64,000 bases of DNA from JANTGF01 sp963750735 (GTDB lineage: Bacteria > Bacteroidota > Bacteroidia > Bacteroidales > VadinHA17): contig CAVVRY010000019.1 in NCBI GenBank assembly GCA_963750735.1, forward strand, positions 124,001-188,000, read 5' to 3'. Position 1 is the first letter of the stretch; the number at the start of each line of letters is the position of its first letter. The translations under genes and the position numbers were made by a program. Of this stretch, positions 7,755 through 17,633 are shown piece after piece. The notes beneath the pieces were generated by a model that did no database searches, was not told the origin of the DNA, and worked only from the letters and a program-made list of their open reading frames with translations.

Positions 7755-10206
7755 CTATCTGATTTCAGCACCCAGCTTGTCTTGAAAAACACTAATCAGG
7801 TTTTTCATTGCCTTCTCAATTTGTTTGTCGTTTAACGTTTTATTATCGTCTTGAAGGATAAAGTTCACAGCATAGGATTTCTTATCTTCTCCTATTTTAG
7901 GATCGATATAAACATCAAAAATCCGGACATTTTTAAGCAATTTTTTTTCCGTTTTCAACGCAAGATCTCTGATTTGATTGAATTGGATACTCTTGTCAAC
8001 AAGAAGGGCAAGGTCCCTCTTTACTTCAGGATATTTAGGGACAGGTTTGAACTGAATATTGCTTTTCTGGACAAGTTTTAGCAAAGTTTCATAATTGAAA
8101 TCTGCGTAATATACTTCCTGATCAATGTCAAATGGATTTAAATTGTTTTTTGAAATGATCCCAAACCTGACTAACTCCATATCTTCTACAGAATATTTCA
8201 ATCCAAATTCAAAAAGAGGTCCAACCTCATCGGAAGGTGACAATAATGTTTCTTTGAGACCAATCCTGCTTAAGATAAGATGAACATATCCTTTAAGGAA
8301 ATTAAAATCGCTTTCAGATGATTTAGAATTCCATGATTCTTCATTTTTATTTCCGGTTATAAAAAATGCCAAATGTTGCTCTTCAATATAATTACCCACA
8401 ACAGATCTTGATTTACCCTTCTTACCCAGCCAGTAACACATTCCGAATTCAAATAGTTTTAGATCTTTTCTTTTCCTGTTAATATTATATTGAATTGTTT
8501 CAAGTCCCCCAAAAATCATTGACTGACGCATAATGTTTAAATCCTGGCTTAGTGGATTGAACAATCCAACAGAATCCTCCTCATTAAATTCCTCAGAATT
8601 TATATAATAATCTTTTTTTGTAAGGGAATTGGCCATTATTTCAAAAAATCCATTAGAGGTTAGGAGGTTTGAAATTTCGTTGGTAATTTTTTCTTTATCG
8701 GGTTTATCAAAATGGTTAAATGAAACAGCACTATTGGGATTAATTAAAACCTGATTATATCCATATATCCTCAATACCTCTTCAATTACATCTGCTTCTC
8801 TGGTAACATCAACTCTGTAAAGTGGTACTTTAATAATTAGGTAGTCAATTGAATCCTCTATTATCTCCATGTCAAGAGATAATAAAATTCTCTTAACCTT
8901 ATCTTCAGGAAGAATATTCCCGATTAACCTATTAAGATTTGCATAGCGTAGTTTAACTATAGCAGGTTCAAATGGTTTGGGATAAAAATCCTGAATTTGG
9001 GAACTTATCTGTCCGCCTGCAAGCTCCTTAATGAGCAAAGCTGCTCTTTTTAGCGCATATATAGTCATCTCCGGGTCAGCGCCTCTCTCAAATCGAAAGG
9101 AAGCATCGGTATTTAACATATGCTTTTTTGATGTTTTTCTAATATAAATTGGGTCGAAACGGGCACTTTCTAAGAATATTGAATTTGTTGTGCTTGTCAC
9201 TCCCGAATAAATACCACCAAAGACACCAGCTATGCACATTCCCTTCTCAACATCACAAATCATTAAATCTTCATTTGAAAGTTTACGATCAACCTCATCA
9301 AGTGTTGTAAAATTTGTACCCTCTGGTAAAGTTTTTACAACTATTTTATTCCCGGAAATATTATCTGCATCAAATGCATGAAGTGGTTGACCTGTCTCAT
9401 GCAAAACATAATTTGTGATGTCAACAATATTATTTATCGGCACCAAGCCTATTGATTTTAGCCTATTTTGCAACCAAATGGGAGATGGTTTAACCTGTAT
9501 CTCCGGAAATGGTAAGTCCGGTATAACGGGGGCATGCATCCACATTTATTACTTCAATTGGTATTTCAAGCTCATTATTATCGATTTTAAATTCGTTTAC
9601 AGAAGGTAATGAGGCTCTTAAGTCGTTGAACTGATTAAAGTAAGCAGCCAGATCTCTTGCCACACCAAAATGAGAGGCACCATCGATTCTATTTGGAGTA
9701 AGACCAATTTCGAAAACTGTATCTTTCTCAATATTGAAATAATCACTTGCTTCAGTCCCAGTAAGAGTAGCATCGTCTAGGACCATTATCCCATCATGAG
9801 AATCGCCAAGACCCAGTTCATCCTCAGCACAAATCATCCCTTCTGAAACTTCTCCTCGAATTACTGACCTTTTTATTTTAAAAGATTCCTCACCACTAAA
9901 AAGGGTCGTTCCAATTGTTGCAACTGGTACTTTCTGACCGACTTCCACATTTGGTGCCCCGCATACAATAGAAACTATATTCCCTTTTCCCAGATCTACT
10001 TCTGAAACAATTAATTTATCTGCATTAGGATGTTTATTAACCGATTTTACTTCACCAACAATTATCCCATCGAGTCCGCCTTTAACTGACTCAAATTCTT
10101 CAATGCCCTCCACTTCAAGACCAGTGTTGGTAAGTATTTCGGCCATTTCTTTGGGATGTACATCGGTTTTGATGTATTCTTTAAGCCAATTGTATGAAAT
10201 TTTCAC
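7755..10206 (-). CDS. pheT: Phenylalanyl-tRNA synthetase beta subunit, with a frameshift
   Basis: The beta chain of the alpha2-beta2 enzyme that charges tRNA-Phe. The 5' part from the ATG at 10206 holds the start (MKISYNWLKEYI) and the EMAP-like tRNA-binding domain (HPNADKLIVSEVDLG). The 3' part holds the B3/B4 editing module (INNIVDITNYVLHETGQPLH), B5, and the C-terminal ferredoxin-fold anticodon-binding domain (PEVKRDLALLVDKSIQF). After about codon 235 (GLTISG) the frame shifts; removing one base near 9501 joins GLTISG to IQVKPSPIWLQNRL exactly as the family requires, giving about 816 residues, the normal length. Because the gene is essential this is most likely a sequence error. pheS is not in the window. 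Confidence 0.93.
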
Positions 10207-10572
10207 AATGTGTTGTTATTTTAATAAAATTCGAATGTAATTGATTTTTGGTATTTAATTGTTAACGGAAAGTTACAGCCAATTGTGAACAATAGATACC
10301 TCAGGCATTCAAATTTTAATTTCAGAAAGCCTGTCTGATCAATGTACAAAAATAATGAAAATACTCAGAATGAAAATATTGATATGAATTGGATATCATT
10401 GATTGGATCACAGGAATTTTACCTCATGGTTTAGTAACCAAAGACAAAATTGATATCGAACTTAAATTCCATTAAGTTTTATCAGAATTTCGATCATTCT
10501 TTTGAATCGGGTGATTAATATTATCAGAATTAGCAGATTTACATATCTTTGTACCGCTTTTTGAAAACAGTT
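10207..10572. other. Intergenic region between divergent pheT and surE
   Basis: No gene that I can support. It must hold promoters for both flanking genes. A CAAAAATA at 10347-10354 (TATTTTTG on minus) is a weak pheT -7 candidate. A 31-codon open stretch at 10383-10475 (DWITGILPHGLVTKDKIDIE) is protein-like but has no start and no homologue I recognise. Confidence 0.5.
10544..10551 (+). promoter_or_regulatory. Promoter -7 element of surE
   Basis: TATCTTTG matches TAnnTTTG. Transcription would begin around 10558, which excludes a TTG at 10549 as start codon and supports the ATG at 10573. Confidence 0.5.
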
Positions 10573-11346
10573 ATGAAAAATAATAAACCTCTAATATTAA
10601 TTACCAATGATGATGGGATTCACGCAGGTGGGTTAAAAACATTGGTAGAAGTGGCCAGGAATTTTGGTGAGGTTGTTGTTGTTGCACCTGATGATGGTCA
10701 ATCAGGAATGTCCCATGCAATAACTATAAAACAACCAATAAGGATTAATTCCATTCGAGAAGAAGAGGGCCTTAAGATGTATTCTTGTTCAGGGACACCG
10801 GTCGATTGCGTAAAACTTGCTCTCAATCAACTGCTTGATAGAAAACCTGATTTGCTATTATCTGGAATAAATCATGGATCAAATGCCTCTGTTAGTGTTA
10901 TTTATTCTGGTACTATGGCAGCTGCCATTGAGGGAGGAGTTAATGATATTCATTCTATTGGCTTCTCATTGCTTGATTATTCACCTCATGCAGACTTTAG
11001 AGTTACAAGGAACATAATTAAAAGAGTTTTAAAAGAGGTATTGAAAAACGGGATTCCAACTGAGATTTGCCTGAATGTTAATATACCAGCAATTAAGGAA
11101 AATGAAATAAAAGGAATAAAAATATGCAGGCAGACCAAAGGTTTCTGGCAAGAAGAGTTTGATAAAAGAACAGATCCTTTTAACAGGGACTATTATTGGC
11201 TTACCGGGTATTTCAATAACAAAGAACCTGAGGCTTCAGATACAGATGAATGGGCTTTAAAAAATGGATATGTATCTATTGTTCCTATTCGGGTTGATTA
11301 TACTTGCTTTGATTATGTGCCTGAATTAAAGAAGAGACGTTTTTAA
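10573..11346 (+). CDS. surE: 5'/3'-nucleotidase SurE
   Basis: A metal-dependent survival-protein phosphatase that removes phosphate from nucleoside monophosphates. The N-terminal metal site (LILITNDDG) and the second site (LLSGINHGSNASVSVIYSGT) are intact, and the length (257 residues) is normal. I chose the ATG at 10573 because the conserved sequence starts right after it and a promoter element overlaps the possible earlier TTG. It is followed after 19 bp by a small membrane-protein gene. Confidence 0.95.
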   Translation: MKNNKPLILITNDDGIHAGGLKTLVEVARNFGEVVVVAPDDGQSGMSHAITIKQPIRINSIREEEGLKMYSCSGTPVDCVKLALNQLLDRKPDLLLSGINHGSNASVSVIYSGTMAAAIEGGVNDIHSIGFSLLDYSPHADFRVTRNIIKRVLKEVLKNGIPTEICLNVNIPAIKENEIKGIKICRQTKGFWQEEFDKRTDPFNRDYYWLTGYFNNKEPEASDTDEWALKNGYVSIVPIRVDYTCFDYVPELKKRRF

Positions 11347-11365
11347 ATAGATTGAAAATACTCAA

Positions 11366-11659
11366 ATGAAAACTAGGTTTAATAATCAATTGTTAGGAGT
11401 TATTTTAGGTTTGATTTTGCCTGTTTTAAGTTTTTATATAATCTATCTCCTATTATCAGGCTCACTAAATCTGGTAGATTATTTTGAGAAAATAAAATCA
11501 ACAAATGTATTTACAAAGTTGCTTAGCCTGGCAGTTCTCCCGAATTTATTGTTATTTTTCATTTTCATCTGGCTGAATTACTTAAAATCAGCAAGGGGAA
11601 TAGTTGGAGCTACGTTTTTATCAACATTTATCATTATTGCTTTGAAACTTTTGCTGTAA
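11366..11659 (+). CDS. Small three-helix membrane protein
   Basis: A 97-residue hydrophobic protein with predicted membrane helices at about residues 9-31, 50-70 and 77-96, basic residues between helices two and three (YLKSARG), and no known motif. It follows surE by 19 bp on the same strand. From memory a similar small protein sits next to surE in related Bacteroidia, often before lpxB, but lpxB is not here. Function unknown. Confidence 0.7.
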   Translation: MKTRFNNQLLGVILGLILPVLSFYIIYLLLSGSLNLVDYFEKIKSTNVFTKLLSLAVLPNLLLFFIFIWLNYLKSARGIVGATFLSTFIIIALKLLL

Positions 11660-11747
11660 ATTTTAGTTAATATATTCTTTAACCAGAATTATTTTGAAAA
11701 TATTTTAAATCTAACAAATTCTTTACTTTTGAGTTTTAAAAACAGAG

Positions 11748-12482
11748 ATGCTGGCCCTTTTTAGAAAAGAAATAAGTTCATTTTTTAGTGCCCTGACAGG
11801 ATATGTGGTTATTGGGATTTTTCTTCTTGCGAATAGCCTTTTTATATGGGTATTTCCTGGAGGATTAAATGTTCTTGACAGTGGTTATGCATCGCTTGAT
11901 ACCTTGTTTTTTATTGCACCCTGGGTATTTCTTTTTCTTATTCCCGCTATTACAATGCGGATGTTCTCGGAAGAGAGTAGGACAGGAACTATAGAATTAC
12001 TTTTCACTAAACCCTTGAGTGATATTGAGGTAATACTGGCCAAGTACCTGGCAGGTTTGGTGCTTGTAATTTCTTCCTTATTGCCTACCTTAATTTATTT
12101 TATATCGGTATATATTCTTGGCAGTCCAGTTGGAAATATCGATGTGGGAGGCTTTTGGGGTTCATTTATTGGACTTTTTTTTCTTGCCGGTATATATGTT
12201 GCAATAGGGATCTTTACTTCTTCCTTTACTGATAACCAGATAATTGCATTTCTATTTGCTATTCTTTTAAGTTTCATACTGTTTACGGGATTTGATTCTA
12301 TTAGCTCACTTCCTCTATTTGAATCTATAAACCAGTTTGTTGTAACAATTGGTATAAATGAGCATTATAAGTCGATGAGTAGAGGCGTAATTGATTCACG
12401 TGACATTGTATATTTTATTGGCATTATAACCATTTTTCTTTTTAGCACGAAACTTATACTTCAAAGCAGGAAATGGTCTTAA
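11748..12482 (+). CDS. gldF: Gliding-motility ABC transporter permease GldF
   Basis: The membrane-spanning subunit (244 residues, six predicted helices) of the GldA-GldF-GldG transporter. The family pattern is clear: an N-terminal amphipathic start (MLALFRKEISSFFSALTGYV), the central MRMFSEESRTGTIELLFTKP motif typical of ABC-2 permeases, and a final helix. gldG follows after 27 bp. The ATPase gldA is not in the window. Many non-gliding Bacteroidia keep gldFG, so gliding itself cannot be concluded. Confidence 0.92.
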   Translation: MLALFRKEISSFFSALTGYVVIGIFLLANSLFIWVFPGGLNVLDSGYASLDTLFFIAPWVFLFLIPAITMRMFSEESRTGTIELLFTKPLSDIEVILAKYLAGLVLVISSLLPTLIYFISVYILGSPVGNIDVGGFWGSFIGLFFLAGIYVAIGIFTSSFTDNQIIAFLFAILLSFILFTGFDSISSLPLFESINQFVVTIGINEHYKSMSRGVIDSRDIVYFIGIITIFLFSTKLILQSRKWS

Positions 12483-12509
12483 TGAATGAATTATAATTAC
12501 TGAAGAATT

Positions 12510-14213
12510 TTGAAGAAAAGAGAAAGAATATTAAAAAGTTTATTTCAGTTATTAGCAATTGTTGCCGTAATTGCTGTGGTGGCTTATTTCTCCTCTATTT
12601 GGTACTTTAGGATTGATCTTACCTCTGAAAAACGCTATACCCTCTCAAATACCACTCAGGAAATACTTTCTAATCTCCCAGGAGAAGTTTATGTTCAGGT
12701 TTACCTTGATGGTGATATGCCGATAGGTTTAAAAAAAATGCGGACTGCCATTGCTGAAATGCTTGATGAGTTTCGGGTGAGATCAAAAAGAAATTTAAGT
12801 TATGAGTTTATTAATCCCTCTGAAGAGACAGATATTAGCTTAAGGAATAAAGTTTACGAAGAATTGTACAGTAAAGGTTTACAGCCTATTAATGTCCAAT
12901 CAAGTGATGAAGAAGGTGGAAAATCGCAAAAAATTATCTTTCCTGGAGCCATCCTTAATTACAATGGATTGGAAATGCCTTTAAACCTGCTAAAAAGTAA
13001 TCCGAATTTAAGAGCAAGTGAAAACCTGAATAGTTCAATTGAAGGTTTAGAGTATGAACTAGTTAGGGCTATTAAAACTTTAAGTACAGATACAATATAT
13101 AAAATTGCCTTTATTGAAGGGCATGGGGAACTTTATGAACCTGAAGTAGAAGATGCTTCCAAGGAGCTTTCAAGGTACTATACTATCGATAGGGGTGTTA
13201 TTGGAGGGAAACCTGGTGTTTTAGACGATTACAAAGCAGTAGTGATAGCCAAGCCAACAGAAAAATTTAGTGAAGCAGACAAGCTGATACTCGATCAATA
13301 CCTGATGAATGGAGGAAGTCTTTTGTGGTTAATTGATCCGGTTGTGGTTGACAAGGATAGTTTAATAAACTCGAGTGTTACACTTGCATTTATTCAGCAA
13401 ATTAATCTTGATGATCAGCTTTTTAAGTATGGTGTACGTATCAATCCAACTCTTATTCAGGATATCCAGTGTGCAAGAATCCCTATAAATACGGCTATTG
13501 TAGGGAATCCTCCTCAATATACACCAGTACCCTGGTTGTTTTATCCTCTTCTTCAGGGTAAGAACCACCCAATTTCGCGAAATCTAAACCTTGTTAAATC
13601 TGAGTTTGCTAGTACAATTGATACCATTTCAGGAAATGGAAATACTAGAAAAACCGTATTGTTATCATCATCATTATATTCAAAAACATTTGGTGTTCCA
13701 AACCTGATAAATTTGAATGATGTGAAAAAACCTCCACATGAGACTGAATTTACTCAGAAGAATATTCCTGTAGCTATTTTGATTGAAGGAAATTTTGAAT
13801 CGGCATTTAAGAATAGAATGGTGTCTTCAATTGTTCCTGGCTTAGGGGGTAAGTTTGTTGAAAACGGAAAAGCTGCAAGAATGATTGTAGTTTCGGATGG
13901 AGATATAATTCGTAATGATGTTCGAATTCAGGGAGATAAAGTGGTGGCAATGGAATTGGGTAAGGACATGCTCACTCAACAAACATATGGAAACAAGGAC
14001 TTTATATTAAATTGTGTGAATTACCTGGTAGATGATCCTGGATTGATGGAGCTCCGCTCTAGAGAATTAAGTATTCGATTGCTTGATAGGTCAAAAATTG
14101 ACAATAAACGCTTAAGATGGCAACTAATTAACACCTTATTGCCTGTCATATTAATTATAATCTTTGGTTCCATACTTGGTATCTGGAAGAAAAAAAGATA
14201 CACGAAAGTATAA
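12510..14213 (+). CDS. gldG: Gliding-motility-associated auxiliary protein GldG
   Basis: The partner of GldF: one N-terminal membrane helix (about residues 11-33), a large periplasmic region with an intrinsically GATase-like domain (IAFIEGHGELYEPEVEDASK, MNGGSLLWLIDPV), and a C-terminal helix followed by basic residues (WKKKRYTKV). Its 567 residues fit the family. It appears to use the TTG at 12510 as start: the upstream ATG at 12486 in the same frame runs into a stop within six codons. The gldF-gldG order and spacing indicate one operon. Confidence 0.9.
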   Translation: MKKRERILKSLFQLLAIVAVIAVVAYFSSIWYFRIDLTSEKRYTLSNTTQEILSNLPGEVYVQVYLDGDMPIGLKKMRTAIAEMLDEFRVRSKRNLSYEFINPSEETDISLRNKVYEELYSKGLQPINVQSSDEEGGKSQKIIFPGAILNYNGLEMPLNLLKSNPNLRASENLNSSIEGLEYELVRAIKTLSTDTIYKIAFIEGHGELYEPEVEDASKELSRYYTIDRGVIGGKPGVLDDYKAVVIAKPTEKFSEADKLILDQYLMNGGSLLWLIDPVVVDKDSLINSSVTLAFIQQINLDDQLFKYGVRINPTLIQDIQCARIPINTAIVGNPPQYTPVPWLFYPLLQGKNHPISRNLNLVKSEFASTIDTISGNGNTRKTVLLSSSLYSKTFGVPNLINLNDVKKPPHETEFTQKNIPVAILIEGNFESAFKNRMVSSIVPGLGGKFVENGKAARMIVVSDGDIIRNDVRIQGDKVVAMELGKDMLTQQTYGNKDFILNCVNYLVDDPGLMELRSRELSIRLLDRSKIDNKRLRWQLINTLLPVILIIIFGSILGIWKKKRYTKV

Positions 14214-14289
14214 CCTTATTACCTTCTCATTCCAAATGATGAGAGTTTTGATATTTTTCACTCTTTTAATATGTTATTCCAATTTATAA

Positions 14290-15258
14290 ATGGTGGATAA
14301 TAGAAAACTAATTATAATAATATTTTCGCTTCTAATACTTGCAGCCGGTGCTGTATTTATAATCCGTAGTTTTAATAATCAGGTACCTGATTTTGCGGTT
14401 AAAAATGAAGAAGCTATAAATAGGGTAGAACTTAATTCAGATAAGGGATCAATTAGGCTTGAAAGAAAAAATGAGATCTGGATATTGAATGGAAATGGGG
14501 AGGCCCGATTGGATGCTGTTAGAGCGCTTCTAAAAACCCTTACGAATATTGAAATCAAATCACCTGTTAAAAAGGAAAGTGTCGAAAAGATTCGTTCATC
14601 TGACAATATCGAAACAGTTGAAGTTCGGATATCAGGTCCACTAAAACAACTCAAGAAATATACTGTGTACAAAGTTTCTTCCAATGCTTATGGGAATATA
14701 ATGACGAAAGGTAAAAAGGGTAGCTCATATATTACAAACCTTCCCGGATACCCTGGCGATATTGGAATTTTTTATACTACCCAGATAAACTATTGGAAAC
14801 CACATATTCTTTTCGATTACAAAATAGGAGATATTTTTTCAGTTGAGTTTATAAATATTGATGACCCTAATAACTCTTTTCTTATTTCAAGGAATGAATC
14901 GGGGTCTTTTAACCTTGAAGATTATAATGGGGAAGTTTTAAAAAATGCAGATCCTGGGAAGATAACAAGATACATTAGTTATTTCCACAATATTGGTTTT
15001 GAAAAATTTGTTGAACAGGAATCAGGAGCATTGTCTGATAAAATTATGCAATCTCAAGTTTTATACACAATTAGGGTAAAGAATATACTTGGAGATGTTA
15101 AGGAGGTTAAAATCTATCCTGTAATCCACGAAGATGGCTCTGGAGATATTGATAAAAATTATATCTATGCAAGTATTTCATCGGAGAATGAACTGGTACT
15201 TGTGAAATATTTTGCTTTGGATCCGATTTTAAAAAAGCCAGACTATTTTTTCAAATAA
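14290..15258 (+). CDS. DUF4340-like membrane-anchored protein
   Basis: A 322-residue protein with one N-terminal membrane helix (residues 7-26) and a large periplasmic beta-rich region. Repeated patterns such as RLERKNEIWILNG and LISRNESGSFNLEDYNG match the style of DUF4340 proteins, which in many bacteria follow GldG-type genes. It lies 76 bp after gldG on the same strand and is probably an accessory of the GldFG system. The domain name is from recall; the role is inference from position. Confidence 0.65.
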   Translation: MVDNRKLIIIIFSLLILAAGAVFIIRSFNNQVPDFAVKNEEAINRVELNSDKGSIRLERKNEIWILNGNGEARLDAVRALLKTLTNIEIKSPVKKESVEKIRSSDNIETVEVRISGPLKQLKKYTVYKVSSNAYGNIMTKGKKGSSYITNLPGYPGDIGIFYTTQINYWKPHILFDYKIGDIFSVEFINIDDPNNSFLISRNESGSFNLEDYNGEVLKNADPGKITRYISYFHNIGFEKFVEQESGALSDKIMQSQVLYTIRVKNILGDVKEVKIYPVIHEDGSGDIDKNYIYASISSENELVLVKYFALDPILKKPDYFFK

Positions 15259-15362
15259 AATGTGTTTTTGCACATTGCATTTTTACTGTTTGTAAATCCT
15301 ATAAATATCTCTGTATTTATAAGCCCAGGTCCTTTATAAATCATTGAAAAAAGGCTTAATTT

Positions 15363-15370
15363 TATATTTG
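15363..15370 (+). promoter_or_regulatory. Candidate -7 element upstream of dnaN
   Basis: TATATTTG matches TAnnTTTG about 185 bp before dnaN, in a 296-bp gap that otherwise shows no gene. No exact -33 TTTG at the right distance, so this is tentative. Confidence 0.3.
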
Positions 15371-15554
15371 TCCCTTCTTTTTTTTTTCGTATAATTGATA
15401 ACTCATATTACTATCTGGAAAATGACTTGAAACTTTAGATGAGTAATATGCTGAAATTGTTGTAATCATTTAATTATTAATTTATTATAGGATTCATTTT
15501 CTAAAAGTATATAGTTAAATCATATTATTGACACATTAGAAAACTGCATAAAAT

Positions 15555-16685
15555 ATGAAATTTGTAATCTCTAGTTCTGAATTACTTAGCCATCTTACGG
15601 CTATTGGTCGAGTAATTAGTGCGAAAAATACATTACCTATACTCGATAATTTCTTGTTTAACCTGGATGGAAACGATTTACTCATTACAGCTTCTGATCT
15701 TGAGACAACTCTAAGTACCAAACTTACTGTTGAAAATGCTAGCGATTCTGGAATTATTGCACTTCCGGCCAAAATTCTAAATGATACCTTAAAAGAGTTT
15801 TCTGATCAGCCTTTAACTTTTGATATAAACCTTGATACTTTGGCTGTTGTGATAATTTCAGAAAACGGTCGATTTAATATTGTTGGGCAGAAAGGCCTTG
15901 ATTATCCTCAACTACCAATCCTGAAGGAGGATAAGAAAAACACCCTTATATTGGATCCGGAGATTCTTTTGTCAGGAATTGGTAAAACACTCTTTGCCAC
16001 CGCCGATGATGAGTTAAGACCAGTAATGAATGGGATTTTCCTCGAATTATCTGTGGATAGTATCACCTTTGTTTCTTCCGATGCCCATAAATTAGTGCGG
16101 TACAAACGAACCGACGCAAAGGCAGATCAGGATTCATCGTTTATATTTCCAAAAAAACCAGCATCCTTGCTAAAATCCATTCTACCAAAAGAGGATGATC
16201 AGGTGAAAATAGAATTTGATGATAAAAATGCATGTTTTACATTATCAGATTTCAAACTTGTATGCAGACTTGTGGAAGGTAATTATCCAAGTTACAATTC
16301 AGTTATTCCAAATGACAACCCCAATAAGCTGACTATTGATCGTGTAGAACTTTATAACACATTAAAACGTGTTTCTGTCTTTTCTAATCAGGCAAGCAAT
16401 TTAGTGAAACTTCAATTAAGTGGAAACCAAATAACAGTATCAGCTCAGGATATTGATTTTTCAATTTCAGCTTATGAAAGACTAAATTGTCAATACGAGG
16501 GTGATGAAATGGAGATTGGATTTAAATCTGTATTCCTCATTGAAATATTGTCTAACCTTCCTTCAGATGAGGTAGTTTTTGAGTTGTCTGATCCTTCAAG
16601 AGCGGGAATTATGGTTCCTGCAGAAAAGGAAATTGAAGAAGAAGACATTCTCATGTTGTTGATGCCAATGATGATCGGAACCTGA
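15555..16685 (+). CDS. dnaN: DNA polymerase III sliding clamp (beta subunit)
   Basis: The ring-shaped processivity clamp of the replicative polymerase. Its 376 residues cover the three clamp domains: N-terminal (MKFVISSSELLSHLTAIGRV), central (PVMNGIFLELSVDSITFVSSD) and C-terminal (NQASNLVKLQLSGNQITVSA). The C-terminus ends in LMLLMPMMIGT, the usual M-P-M clamp ending in Bacteroidota form. No dnaA or gyrB is adjacent, so this locus gives no evidence for the replication origin. Confidence 0.97.
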   Translation: MKFVISSSELLSHLTAIGRVISAKNTLPILDNFLFNLDGNDLLITASDLETTLSTKLTVENASDSGIIALPAKILNDTLKEFSDQPLTFDINLDTLAVVIISENGRFNIVGQKGLDYPQLPILKEDKKNTLILDPEILLSGIGKTLFATADDELRPVMNGIFLELSVDSITFVSSDAHKLVRYKRTDAKADQDSSFIFPKKPASLLKSILPKEDDQVKIEFDDKNACFTLSDFKLVCRLVEGNYPSYNSVIPNDNPNKLTIDRVELYNTLKRVSVFSNQASNLVKLQLSGNQITVSAQDIDFSISAYERLNCQYEGDEMEIGFKSVFLIEILSNLPSDEVVFELSDPSRAGIMVPAEKEIEEEDILMLLMPMMIGT

Positions 16686-16794
16686 TAAAACTTTATTTTG
16701 CGATACCCGTTCAATTTTAGATTCTCAAAGTATTTTTATTCACTGTTTGTATCTTCAAGAAAGGACATGTAGTGATTCTTTAAATCCATAAATT

Positions 16795-17562
16795 TTGGAA
16801 TTAAATCTTAACAATCCAATTGCCTTTTTTGATCTTGAAACAACTGGTATTGACATTGTTTCTGACCGAATAGTTGAAATATCAATTCTTCGAATTTCCC
16901 AAAATGGAGAAGAGGATATTCTTACTCAAAGGATAAATCCCGGGGTACCCATTCCTGCGAAAACAACTGAAATACATGGAATATCTGATGAAGATGTAAA
17001 AGATTCACCTGGATTTAAAGAAGTTGCAAAAAAACTCGCAAAGTTTATCGAGGGTTGTGATCTTGGTGGTTATAATTGTAATAAATTTGATGTTCCTTTA
17101 CTTGCAGAAGAGTTTTTGAGAGTGGGGGTTGAGGTAGGTTTCAAAAAAAGAAAAGTGGTTGACGTTCAGGTTATCTTTCATAAAATGGAGCAAAGAACCT
17201 TGACCGCTGCTTATAAATTTTACTGTTCAAAAAATTTAGATGATGCACATAGTGCTCAGGCAGATACCATAGCTACTTATGAGGTTCTGAAGGCACAACT
17301 CAATCGTTATGAAAACCTGGAGAATGATATGCAATTCTTATCCCAGTTTTCATCTCATAATAAAAATGTCGATTTCGCCGGAAGAATTGTTTACAATGAT
17401 GAGGGGGTTGAGGTCTTTAATTTTGGAAAATTTAAAGGAAAATCAGTTGAGCAGGTATTGAAGGATGAGCCAGGATATTATGGTTGGATTATTAATGGTA
17501 AATTTCCATTATACACAAAAAATGTAGTCACAGAGATAAAGATGCGGGGTTTTGGCAAGTGA
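16795..17562 (+). CDS. DnaQ-type 3'-5' exonuclease with C-terminal DUF3820-like domain
   Basis: A DEDDh exonuclease of the DNA polymerase III epsilon type. The active site is complete: Asp13 and Glu15 in FFDLETTG, Asp in NCNKFDVPLL, and His and Asp in DDAHSAQADT. Residues of about 205-250 (VFNFGKFKGKSVEQVLKDEP, YYGWIINGKFP) resemble DUF3820, a small domain also found alone. The start codon appears to be TTG at 16795; no in-frame ATG lies before the conserved core. It follows dnaN by 109 bp, so it may be the proofreading subunit, although other DnaQ proteins exist, one at the right edge of this window. Confidence 0.88.
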   Translation: MELNLNNPIAFFDLETTGIDIVSDRIVEISILRISQNGEEDILTQRINPGVPIPAKTTEIHGISDEDVKDSPGFKEVAKKLAKFIEGCDLGGYNCNKFDVPLLAEEFLRVGVEVGFKKRKVVDVQVIFHKMEQRTLTAAYKFYCSKNLDDAHSAQADTIATYEVLKAQLNRYENLENDMQFLSQFSSHNKNVDFAGRIVYNDEGVEVFNFGKFKGKSVEQVLKDEPGYYGWIINGKFPLYTKNVVTEIKMRGFGK

Positions 17563-17633
17563 TAAAGATCCGTTCTAACAGGCAAACAGCCTATTGAATT
17601 ATAATATATTTATGAATTTTAAAAATTGATCTT

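Noticed and set aside
9490..9545. Programmed ribosomal frameshift in pheT
   Set aside because: No slippery heptamer or downstream stem is seen, pheT is not known to use frameshifting, and four other genes show similar single-base breaks.
10383..10475. Remnant of a transposase-like gene upstream of surE
   Set aside because: The 31-codon stretch has only a vague resemblance to an insertion-sequence protein and no inverted repeats flank it.
10549..10572. TTG start giving surE eight more residues
   Set aside because: The TTG lies inside the -7 promoter element, and the conserved SurE sequence begins after the ATG at 10573.
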